Part shown: piece by piece, positions 34,827-41,254 of the stretch
How the letters are laid out: each line of letters begins with the position of its first letter
How positions within the stretch are numbered: position 1 is the first letter of the stretch
Assembly: GCA_963643215.1 (NCBI GenBank)
Contig: CAVIJY010000008.1
Coordinates: 1-46,375, forward strand
Source of the DNA: Darwinimomas sp963643215
Lineage (GTDB): Bacteria; Bacillota; Clostridia; Lachnospirales; Lachnospiraceae
DNA length: 46,375 nt
Reading direction: 5' to 3'
Position numbers and translations under genes: made by a program
Notes under the pieces: model-generated
The model's database searches: none
What the model was told of the DNA's origin: nothing
Seen by the model: only the letters and a program-made list of their open reading frames with translations

Positions 34827-35792
34827 TTATTCGGCATCCCGACACTGAAGCACGCACTGCCTTATGGCATTGCACACGGTTCTGGCGTCGGAATTGCCAT
34901 GTCCCTTGATCACGAGTCCTTTCAGTCCAAGCATCGGAGCACCGCCGTACTCACCGGCATCAAAGCTCTTGACTATATCCTTCAGCGCAGGCTTTATCAA
35001 AAGCGCCCCGATTTTTGTTCTTACCGATCCCAGCAGCCCCGCCTTTATCTTGCCGAACAGCGTCCTCGCCAGACCCTCATATAGTTTGAGGATGACATTG
35101 CCTGTAAATGCATCACATACTATGACATCCGCATCTCCGTTCGGGATGTCTCTGGATTCTATATATCCGGTGTAATTGATGCTCTCATCCTCTGCCAGAA
35201 GCGGCTTGACCGCCTTGACCAGAGCATTGCCCTTCTCGTCCTCCGCACCGATGTTCACCAGTGCTACCGTCGGCCTTTGTATGCCCATCACACGCGCATA
35301 GTATTCACTTCCGAGTCTGGCAAATGTATGCAGGTATTCAGGCTTTGCATCTACATTTGCTCCGCAGTCTATCAGCAGCGAAAAGCCCCTTGCCGTGGGG
35401 AGCATCGTCGCCAGTGGTGAACGCTCCACACCCGGCTTTCTTCCGATCACCGCCTGTGCTCCGACCAGCACGGCACCCGTGTTGCCGCAGGATACCATGG
35501 CATCCGCCCTGCCGTCTCTTACCAGTCCCATAGCCACAACCAGCGAGGAGTCTTTCTTTCTGCGGATCGCCAGAGTCGGGACATCTCCCATCTCTATGAC
35601 CTCATCGGCATTCACCACCTCGAGCCTATCCCGGTCGTACTCCTCTCCTGCCAGCACGGCCTCGATCTCCTCAGTGCGGCCGACTGCGTAGATATATACA
35701 TCTGGCTCGCTGCGCACCGCCATGGCGCAGCCCTTGACTATCTCGGCGGGAGCATGGTCTCCTCCCATAGCATCTACAGCGACCTTGATCAT
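34827..35792 (-). CDS. plsX: Phosphate acyltransferase PlsX
   Basis: Converts acyl-ACP to acyl phosphate, the donor for PlsY. MIKVAVDAMGGDHAP at the N-terminus, LIDCGANVDAKPEYL near 140 and CDAFTGNVILKLYEG near 230 identify it. The length of 321 aa is typical. It is first in its operon behind a clear promoter, with GAGGAGATATC before the ATG. The rpmF gene often found upstream is absent. Confidence 0.97.
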   Translation of the reverse strand: MIKVAVDAMGGDHAPAEIVKGCAMAVRSEPDVYIYAVGRTEEIEAVLAGEEYDRDRLEVVNADEVIEMGDVPTLAIRRKKDSSLVVAMGLVRDGRADAMVSCGNTGAVLVGAQAVIGRKPGVERSPLATMLPTARGFSLLIDCGANVDAKPEYLHTFARLGSEYYARVMGIQRPTVALVNIGAEDEKGNALVKAVKPLLAEDESINYTGYIESRDIPNGDADVIVCDAFTGNVILKLYEGLARTLFGKIKAGLLGSVRTKIGALLIKPALKDIVKSFDAGEYGGAPMLGLKGLVIKGHGNSDARTVCNAIRQCVLQCRDAE

Positions 35793-35819
35793 GATATCTC
35801 CTCTCTTTGTAACCTAGTT

Positions 35820-35848
35820 ATCTTATACTATGAGGGTGGTTTTTGCAA
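35820..35848 (-). promoter_or_regulatory. Promoter of plsX-acpP-rnc-smc-ftsY-trmD
   Basis: TTGCAA, a 17-bp spacer and TAAGAT on the minus strand, 28-56 nt before plsX. The interrupted palindrome TAAC-CTA-GTTA (35810-35820) lies on the transcription start and contains ACCTAGT, similar to the centre of Bacillus FapR sites; this is a candidate fatty-acid-responsive operator only. Confidence 0.65.
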
Positions 35849-35917
35849 TCTGACCTCAAAGTCCGGACAGAGTGACCGCAAAGCCTAGGGCATAGTAAAT
35901 TTTCCGGCTTAAATGCT

Positions 35918-35984
35918 GGTTCGGGTGCACCCGAACCAACGGTTACTCGGATTGTTTCGTGCTTCGCACTCCCACAATCCGGTC
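35918..35984 (-). repeat. Palindromic repeat, copy 2 (upstream of plsX)
   Basis: Perfect GGTTCGGGTGCACCCGAACC at 35918-35937, then GGTTACTCGGATTGTTTCG, GTGCTTCGCAC and ACAATCCGGT. In this copy CGGATTGT and ACAATCCG give an 8-bp outer stem around the small GTGC-TTC-GCAC hairpin, so the full element is two adjacent hairpins. It lies upstream of the plsX promoter. Confidence 0.92.
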
Positions 35985-35996
35985 TCATGGATCCAT

Positions 35997-36031
35997 TGCA
36001 ATACCCCGGCATACCCTGCCGGGGTATTGCA
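35997..36031 (-). terminator. Very strong hairpin after the FMN reductase gene
   Basis: TGCAATACCCCGGCA (35997-36011) and TGCCGGGGTATTGCA (36017-36031) form a perfect 15-bp stem with a 5-nt loop, 27 nt after the stop at 36059. It lacks a T run, so it may act as a terminator of low efficiency or as an mRNA 3'-end stabiliser. Confidence 0.5.
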
Positions 36032-36058
36032 TGTCTGATTCCGTTCGTTGATTCCTGC

Positions 36059-36583
36059 TTAAAGCTCGCTGCCCAGTCTGCTCAGCTCGGCAACGGCGGC
36101 AGCGTCATGACTAAGATCCGATCTGCCACTCGCCGAATAGGACTTTTGGAACAGTATGTCCCAGGACAGGTAGTCCGCCATGCACTCGAACTGCTTGTGA
36201 ATCAGTTCATACTGCGTGCTTGTGACCACATCGGCTCCGATGACTATCACACCTATTTTCTTATTCTTGATGAGATGCCCCTTGGAATAGCACTTATCTA
36301 TGATAAGCTTCATCTGCGCAGACATTCCCCACCAGTATACAGGTGTGGCGAAGATTATCATATCCGCCGCGATTATCTTATCTACCGTCGGATTGGTATC
36401 ATCCTTGTCTATACAGTCTCCATTGTTTTTACAGCTCTCGCACCCCTTGCACGGTGCGATATGAAGCTTGTCCGCAGAGATAACCTCAACAGCATGGTTT
36501 TTGGATGCTTCACCTGTAAACTCCTGTATCGCCGTCCATGTGTTACCTTTTCTTGCACTTCCGTTGATAATAACGATCTTCAT
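36059..36583 (-). CDS. NADPH-dependent FMN reductase / iron-sulfur flavoprotein family
   Basis: Flavodoxin-fold oxidoreductase of the FMN_red/flavodoxin_2 type. The phosphate loop NGSARKGNT is near residues 7-15, the flavin-loop TPVYWWGMSAQMK near 80, and a compact cysteine motif lies at 45, 48, 51 and 57 (CKGCESCKNNGDC), as in archaeal/clostridial iron-sulfur flavoproteins. It therefore may carry a cluster. The ATG at 36583 follows AAGGAGGGCTGT; an upstream start at 36658 is not supported. The product is 174 aa, a single gene bounded by repeat copies 2 and 3. Substrate unknown. Confidence 0.88.
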   Translation of the reverse strand: MKIVIINGSARKGNTWTAIQEFTGEASKNHAVEVISADKLHIAPCKGCESCKNNGDCIDKDDTNPTVDKIIAADMIIFATPVYWWGMSAQMKLIIDKCYSKGHLIKNKKIGVIVIGADVVTSTQYELIHKQFECMADYLSWDILFQKSYSASGRSDLSHDAAAVAELSRLGSEL

Positions 36584-36690
36584 ACAGCCCTCCTTTGCTT
36601 GCTCATCTCCTCTATGAGACTTTTGCAGACATATCTGTCTGATGTGGTTTTTACACATACCGGCTCCCGTCCGGCAGCGTCGTTTCTAAT

Positions 36691-36719
36691 ATTGTAACAT
36701 AACTTACCCTCTCGATTTA
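36691..36719 (-). promoter_or_regulatory. Extended -10 promoter of the FMN reductase gene
   Basis: Minus-strand TGTTACAAT is an extended -10 box; the -35 region (TAAATC, 17-bp spacing) is weak, as allowed with an extended -10. The predicted start gives a leader of about 100 nt. Confidence 0.5.
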
Positions 36720-36725
36720 AATGTT

Positions 36726-36793
36726 GATTCGGGTGCACCCAAACCTCTGGTTACTCGGATTGTTTCGTGCTTCGCACTCCCAACAATCCGGTC
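36726..36793 (-). repeat. Palindromic repeat, copy 3
   Basis: GATTCGGGTGCACCCAAACC (36726-36745) is the palindrome with two mismatched end pairs, followed by the intact TTACTCGGATTGTTTCG, GTGCTTCGCAC and ACAATCCGGT module with its 8-bp outer stem. It lies just upstream of the FMN reductase promoter and 124 nt before the divergent peptidase gene. Confidence 0.9.
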
Positions 36794-36917
36794 CCAATGT
36801 TTGCAGAAAGTTTGATGCAGTAGTCAATCGCCGGATTTTTGTGTAAAGTATAGATGCTATTGGAGTCTAAGATAGGCCTGATGACCGCAAATGATATCCG
36901 TAAGTGATGGAGGAGCC

Positions 36918-39080
36918 ATGAAAAAATATATTCTGACATTGTTGTTATCAGCAGCGCTGGCAGCAGGCATGTGCGGCTGCAGCGGCAAGCAAGCATCCGG
37001 AACACCTGTGCAGACAGACACCTCCGGCGCAGAGCAAACTACCGAGGCTGCCAAAACAGACGAAACGCAGGCAGAATCAACAGACGACGCGCATACGCCG
37101 GAAGAGGCGAAAACGAACTATGCGACCGGCAGTCCCTGGATCGACTCCAATATCGAGAGCAATGTATATGCCGCCGGCGATGTAAGCCTGAAGGATCACT
37201 TTGATCTGGCTCAAAACGGTCAGTGGGTAAAGGAAAATAAGATCCAGCCCGGAAAATACCGCAACGCCTATCTGACATCCTTTGAGCCCGTTCTCCGTGA
37301 ACGCCTTCTGGATATAATGCAGCAGGAGCCGGCTTCCGGTGATCACGATGCAAGACTGGTAAATACACTTTATCTGAACTTCGTCGACTGGGAGGCAAGA
37401 GATGCGGCAGGCACAGAGCCGCTGATGCCTTATCTGCGGAAAATCACAGATCTGAATGACATATCTGATCTGAGCGCATATATCATCGGTAAAGACTATA
37501 GGTTTTCGGATGTTTTCAACTGGTGCGTCATCCGCGATCCTGATGACTCCTCCCGCAATATTCTGGCTGTCTTGTCACCGGAACTTTTTTTGAACGATAC
37601 TGCAGATTACGCAGATCTGGAGCATATGTCCGATATCTCACGGAGAACATACGACATGCACAAGGAGGCTGTCCGTACAGTTCTTTCAAAATGCGGCTAT
37701 ACCGATGAGCAGATCGAAGATATCTACAATGGAGCTATACGGTTCGAGCAGCAGGTGGCACAGTACTGCTATACCAACGATGATGTCAATCTAACGGCAA
37801 CTTTCGATACCATCAATAATCAGGTCTTCACAATGCAGGAGCTGGAAAGCTACGCGTGGTCAGAATGGCTGAAAAAGGGAGCTGAGGCATATGGCATTGA
37901 CGAAATACCCGCCGTGCAGCTGTACGACAAAAAGGCCTACTTTGAGCAGCTGGATGAGCTTATCTGTGATGACAATCTCGAGCTCATAAAAGACTATCTG
38001 CTGGCTCACACAGCCAGTGCGTCCATAAGCATGCTTGATAAGGAGGCATTTTACAAAAATATCGATCTGCAAAATTCACTTCTTGGTTCAACCGGGTATC
38101 TGCCGGAAGATGAATATGCCGTCGAAATCGTATCCAGTGCTCTGGGATGGCCTCTGTCAAAGCTTTACTGCAATCAGTATGTCACACCGCAGGATAAGCA
38201 GAGCATACGCGAGCTCATAGAGCAAATCATCGAGGGATATAAGGAAATGCTGCGCAAAGAAAATTTCCTCTCCGTGGCCACAAAGGATAAAGCAATTGAA
38301 AAGCTGGATAGGATGACAATCAACTGCATGTATCCGGATGACTGGAGCCCCTATGACTGCAGCGGACTTGAGCTTTCTGACAACTACTTTGATGCTCTCA
38401 TAGAGATACATCAGTATACGCTGGAGAGGGAGATGTCCAGATTTTACGATCCGGTAGACAAGAGCCTGTGGTCCATGGTTCCGATCGAGCAGAATGCGTG
38501 CTACAGCTCTAGCAGCAACTCGATAAATATTCTCCCCGGGCTGATCGGAGATGTTCTCTACAGTAGCGAAATGTCTGCAGAGGAAGCGTACGGAAAGACC
38601 GGTGTGCTGATCGGCCACGAGATATCCCATGCCTTTGATCCGCAGGGAGCAAGCTATGATGCCGACGGTAATTATCTTGACTGGTGGACCGAGGAGGATA
38701 AGAAGAATTTCCGTGAAAAATCAGATAAAATGGTGGCCTACTATGACGCAATAACCGTCTGGGACGGTCTTAACTGCAACGGAGAGCTGAACAAGACAGA
38801 GGCCTGCGCAGACATGGGCGGAATGGCTGTGATGCTGCATCTGGCTGCACAGGATTCTGATTTTGACTATCAGAAATTCTTTACATCCTATGCAAATCTG
38901 TGGGCTCTGAACTATACTCCGGAGTTTACTGAATATGATGCGAGATATGATGTACATCCTCTTGGCTATCTGCGCGTGAATGCCACCGTGGCGCAGTTTC
39001 AGGAATTCATAGATGCTTTCGATATCAAGGAGGGCGATGGTATGTACATCGCGCCCGACGATCGGGTGAAGATCTGGTGA
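36918..39080 (+). CDS. M13 (neprilysin/PepO-like) metallopeptidase, probable lipoprotein
   Basis: Extracytoplasmic zinc oligopeptidase. The protein is 720 aa. A signal peptide (MKKYILTLLLSAALAAGMCGC) ends in a cysteine pair; the second cysteine, in MCGC, is the likelier lipidation site. A Thr/Glu-rich linker (about 25-65) follows. The catalytic sites are HEISH at 567-571 and the zinc ligand Glu628 in EACAD, with Asp632; NACYS upstream is the substrate-binding segment and the C-terminus keeps HPLGYLRVN and the final Trp. The ATG at 36918 follows GGAGGAGCC. It is a single plus-strand gene ended by a hairpin. Confidence 0.93.
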   Translation: MKKYILTLLLSAALAAGMCGCSGKQASGTPVQTDTSGAEQTTEAAKTDETQAESTDDAHTPEEAKTNYATGSPWIDSNIESNVYAAGDVSLKDHFDLAQNGQWVKENKIQPGKYRNAYLTSFEPVLRERLLDIMQQEPASGDHDARLVNTLYLNFVDWEARDAAGTEPLMPYLRKITDLNDISDLSAYIIGKDYRFSDVFNWCVIRDPDDSSRNILAVLSPELFLNDTADYADLEHMSDISRRTYDMHKEAVRTVLSKCGYTDEQIEDIYNGAIRFEQQVAQYCYTNDDVNLTATFDTINNQVFTMQELESYAWSEWLKKGAEAYGIDEIPAVQLYDKKAYFEQLDELICDDNLELIKDYLLAHTASASISMLDKEAFYKNIDLQNSLLGSTGYLPEDEYAVEIVSSALGWPLSKLYCNQYVTPQDKQSIRELIEQIIEGYKEMLRKENFLSVATKDKAIEKLDRMTINCMYPDDWSPYDCSGLELSDNYFDALIEIHQYTLEREMSRFYDPVDKSLWSMVPIEQNACYSSSSNSINILPGLIGDVLYSSEMSAEEAYGKTGVLIGHEISHAFDPQGASYDADGNYLDWWTEEDKKNFREKSDKMVAYYDAITVWDGLNCNGELNKTEACADMGGMAVMLHLAAQDSDFDYQKFFTSYANLWALNYTPEFTEYDARYDVHPLGYLRVNATVAQFQEFIDAFDIKEGDGMYIAPDDRVKIW

Positions 39081-39119
39081 TGCCATAAGCTGCGAAGATG
39101 CTAGGTGTGAAGCAAGCAT

Positions 39120-39165
39120 GCGTGTGCCCAGCAGATAACTGCCTGGCACACGCGGGGTTTGTATT
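39120..39165 (+). terminator. Terminator-like hairpin after the M13 peptidase
   Basis: GCGTGTGCC (39120-39128) and GGCACACGC (39145-39153) form a perfect 9-bp stem, 40 nt after the stop, followed by GGGGTTTGTATTT. The T run is imperfect but the position is right. Confidence 0.5.
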
Positions 39166-39244
39166 TGAAAAAGAACATTTTTGGCTTTGAATGTGCTTGT
39201 TTTATCCTGCAAAAAAAGTTATTATAGCTAGGCGTTACGCAAAT

Positions 39245-39317
39245 CGGGGTGTGGCTCAGGTGGTAGAGCGCTTGACTGGGGGTCAAGAGGTCGCAAGTTC
39301 AAGTCTTGTCACTCCGA
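39245..39317 (+). tRNA. tRNA-Pro (anticodon GGG)
   Basis: A 73-nt cloverleaf with acceptor arms CGGGGTG/CACTCCG (one G-T pair) and discriminator A. The anticodon stem CTTGA/TCAAG carries the loop CTGGGGG, giving anticodon GGG for CCC codons. A T run follows directly. The region downstream looks like a decayed integration site, consistent with tRNA genes being integrase targets. Confidence 0.95.
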
Positions 39318-39435
39318 TTTTTTATTATGACCGCTTCAATGCTGGAATCCTTGATTTTACTGGCTTTGAGGCGGTTTTTGTTTTGCCCGATGTCTGTTTG
39401 AAATGCCCGAGAAATGGCTTAAATAACTATGGTTT

Positions 39436-39465
39436 TAGACACGACTAGACACGAATTAGACACGA
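39436..39465 (+). repeat. Three tandem TAGACACGA repeats
   Basis: Exact copies of TAGACACGA start at 39436, 39446 and 39457, that is 10 and 11 bp apart, close to one helical turn, so a protein could bind them side by side. A fourth CAGACACGA lies at 39513-39521 in the same direction. Such arrays fit integrase arm-type sites, iterons or an operator. Confidence 0.75.
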
Positions 39466-39548
39466 AATTTCTGCTATAATTCGCCGTTCGCGGCCGGTTT
39501 CTGAAGCGCAACCAGACACGAGCAACGATATTTAGCCGATTTTTTTCG

Positions 39549-39577
39549 TTGACAGCTCGGGCGGGCTGATGTATTTT
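39549..39577 (+). promoter_or_regulatory. Sigma-A promoter of the Abi remnant
   Basis: TTGACA, a 17-bp spacer and TATTTT. The predicted start near 39584 gives a leader of about 50 nt made almost entirely of potential RNA structure. Confidence 0.7.
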
Positions 39578-39582
39578 ATCAG

Positions 39583-39626
39583 TGACAGGACCCCCCGCAC
39601 CTCTCGACGATGTGTCAAATGGGGGG
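39583..39626 (+). ncRNA. Possible pseudoknotted leader RNA of the Abi remnant
   Basis: TGACA (39583-39587) can pair with TGTCA (39613-39617), and CCCCCC (39591-39596) with GGGGGG (39621-39626). The helices interleave, so the two together form an H-type pseudoknot; the G run is also the ribosome-binding site of the ATG at 39634. Some Abi_2-family (AbiF-like) toxins are reported to have a structured RNA partner encoded just upstream, so this may be that RNA or a translational control element. Confidence 0.35.
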
Positions 39627-39633
39627 ACATTTT

Positions 39634-39858
39634 ATGCCTAAAACAATTAAAGAACCTGCAACATACGCACAGCAAATCGAAAAACTAAGACAACGCGGCA
39701 TCTGTATGCCAGACGGCTGTCAGTCATTTCTCTCTCAGGTGAATTATTATAGGCTTTCCGGCTATATCCTGCCCTTTCTTGATCAGAATGCGGATCGTTG
39801 CCGTATTGCTACGACCTTCAGCACAATCAAAGGCGTGTATAACTTTATTTGTCGATAA
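39634..39858 (+). pseudogene. Truncated Abi_2 (AbiD/AbiF-like) family gene
   Basis: The 74-residue reading frame MPKTIKEPATYAQQIEKLR ... FLSQVNYYRLSGYILPF matches the conserved N-terminus of Abi_2 abortive-infection proteins, which normally run to about 300 aa. The frame ends at the point where the conserved FDRKLR segment is expected (here VYNFICR, then stop), and nothing after it resembles the missing part. It is therefore a remnant, although its promoter and start region look intact. Phage defence is the family role; this copy should be inactive. Confidence 0.75.
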
Positions 39859-39901
39859 TACATCTTAACTATAGCCCGTAATTTTTCTTTGTCGGTTTTC
39901 C

Positions 39902-41152
39902 TTATACCAGCAGCGGATGCACATAATCATCCGGAAGGCTCTGAATATATGCATCGATGGCCTGTGCCGCGCTCTTTGAATATGACACAGCCTGAACCAC
40001 GGTTTTGGCTCCGAGCACGACATCTCCTGCGGCAAAAACACCGGGACAGGTGGTCTCTCCTCTCTCGTTGGTGAGAAGAAGCCCTGACTTGGATGCCTGA
40101 AGATTCCTGGTTGTGTCAACCAGTTTTGACTTCGGTCCCTGACTTATCGCGATGATCGTCGAGTCAGCTCTGAACAGCTCGGGCGCTCCCTTGCACCCTG
40201 TAATGTTGCCTTCATCGTCCAGCATGTTCTCATCAAGGATCGGGCCTTCATCCGTGATCTCAATCGGGCTTCTTGCATAGAGAAATTCAGCGCCGTCCAG
40301 ACGCGCGTATGCGGCTTCTTCCTCGCTCGCGTCTATCTTATTGCGTCTTGCTATGAGCGTGACATGCCTCGTACCCTTTCTCAAGAGGGTTCTGGCTACA
40401 TCCATCGCAGTATTTCCCGCACCGATGATGGCTACATTGTCCCCGAGATTGTACGCTGCGGGATTGGCCAGAAAATCTATCGCAAAATGTACATTGCCGA
40501 GGCTCTCACCCTTGATTCCGAGCTTTTTCGGCCTCCATACACCTGTACCGATGAAGATGGCCTTATATCCGTCTCTGAAAAGATCCTTTATCTCAAGCGC
40601 TCCGCCTATAGTCGTATTGGGTCTTACGCTTATGCCCATGCTTCTTAGAAGCTTGCTGTAGCGTTTCAGAACTGACTTCGGAAGCCTGAATTCCGGTATG
40701 CCGTACTGCAGAACACCTCCGATCTTGTCCTTGGCATCAAACACAGTCACCTTGTATCCTTTTTTTGCCATCTCTATAGCCACGGTTATCCCGGCAGGGC
40801 CTGCTCCGATGATAGCCATCCGCTTTCCGTTCCACTCGGGAATATCCAGCTTCAGCTGATCAAGGCATGTGTCTGATATATAGTTTTCGATAGATGATAT
40901 ATGTATCGGCGAGCCCTTTTTTCCCTGGATACAGCTGCCCTCGCATTGCATCTGATGGTTGCAGACCAGTGAGCAGACTACAGAAAGCGGATTGTTTGCA
41001 AACAGCATATCTCCTGCCTCCCGCAGCTTTCCTTCCTTGAGCATATGTATCATCTGAGGTATTGGCGTATGGATAGGGCAGCCGTTGAGCTGGCACATAG
41101 GTTTCTTACACTCAAAGCATCTGTTGGCCTCTGCCAAAACATGTAATATCAT
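39902..41152 (-). CDS. GltD-like NAD(P)-dependent FAD oxidoreductase
   Basis: Belongs to the family of glutamate synthase small subunits, SudA and NfnB-type proteins. N-terminal cysteines 12, 15, 20 and 25 (CFECKKPMCQLNGC), with further cysteines near 60-75, would bind [4Fe-4S] clusters. The FAD fold starts IIGAGPAGITVA (near 113), the NAD(P) fold IIGAGNTAMDVA (near 245), and FAAGDVV near the end closes the FAD site. The ATG at 41152 follows GAGGAGCCCAGAT; the frame extended to 41188 runs into repeat copy 4. The product is 416 aa, shorter than GltD (about 470). No GltB large subunit is adjacent, so the partner and reaction are unknown. Confidence 0.85.
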   Translation of the reverse strand: MILHVLAEANRCFECKKPMCQLNGCPIHTPIPQMIHMLKEGKLREAGDMLFANNPLSVVCSLVCNHQMQCEGSCIQGKKGSPIHISSIENYISDTCLDQLKLDIPEWNGKRMAIIGAGPAGITVAIEMAKKGYKVTVFDAKDKIGGVLQYGIPEFRLPKSVLKRYSKLLRSMGISVRPNTTIGGALEIKDLFRDGYKAIFIGTGVWRPKKLGIKGESLGNVHFAIDFLANPAAYNLGDNVAIIGAGNTAMDVARTLLRKGTRHVTLIARRNKIDASEEEAAYARLDGAEFLYARSPIEITDEGPILDENMLDDEGNITGCKGAPELFRADSTIIAISQGPKSKLVDTTRNLQASKSGLLLTNERGETTCPGVFAAGDVVLGAKTVVQAVSYSKSAAQAIDAYIQSLPDDYVHPLLV

Positions 41153-41175
41153 ATCTGGGCTCCTCTCATTATATC

Positions 41176-41235
41176 GGTTCGGGTGCACCCGAACCTCCGG
41201 TTACTCGGATTGTTTCGTGCTTCGCACTCCCACCC
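41176..41235 (-). repeat. Palindromic repeat, copy 4 (nadE-oxidoreductase spacer)
   Basis: Perfect GGTTCGGGTGCACCCGAACC at 41176-41195, then CCGGTTACTCGGATTGTTTCG and GTGCTTCGCAC, but the outer ACAATCCG arm is missing. A TATAAT hexamer (minus strand 41173-41168) touches the outer edge, 16 nt before the oxidoreductase ATG; no -35 partner is evident. Confidence 0.92.
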
Positions 41236-41254
41236 TGCAACCAATATTTAGATT

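Larger units (their letters stand above)
36584..36917. other. Divergent intergenic region, FMN reductase / pepO
   Basis: This 334-nt gap holds the roughly 100-nt leader of the FMN reductase gene, its promoter (36691-36719) and palindromic repeat copy 3 (36726-36793). The last 124 nt lead to the pepO-like gene; I see its GGAGGAG site but no convincing -35/-10 pair. No open frame in it looks coding. Confidence 0.6.
39318..39633. other. Probable integration-site remnant downstream of tRNA-Pro
   Basis: This 316-nt stretch has no intact gene. It holds an imperfect CCGC-TTCAA/TTGAG-GCGG stem followed by TTTTTGTTTT (about 39331-39384), three tandem TAGACACGA repeats, a fourth AGACACGA, an extended -10 box (TGCTATAAT, 39472-39480), a consensus promoter and a structured leader for the Abi remnant. 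No integrase gene is visible. Confidence 0.55.

Noticed and set aside
35793..36058. rpmF (ribosomal protein L32) upstream of plsX, as in many bacteria
   Set aside because: No frame here encodes an L32-like peptide; the space holds a promoter, a repeat copy and a hairpin.
39431..39478. TAGACACGA repeats as the coding end of an integrase gene
   Set aside because: The short open frame has no upstream integrase sequence in any frame.
39436..39521. TAGACACGA repeats as a CRISPR array
   Set aside because: The 9-bp units are almost contiguous, with 1-2 nt between them; there are no spacers and no cas genes.
41168..41196. TATAAT at the edge of repeat copy 4 as the promoter of the GltD-like gene
   Set aside because: The -35 position reads AGGTTC and there is no extended -10, so it is not listed as a promoter.
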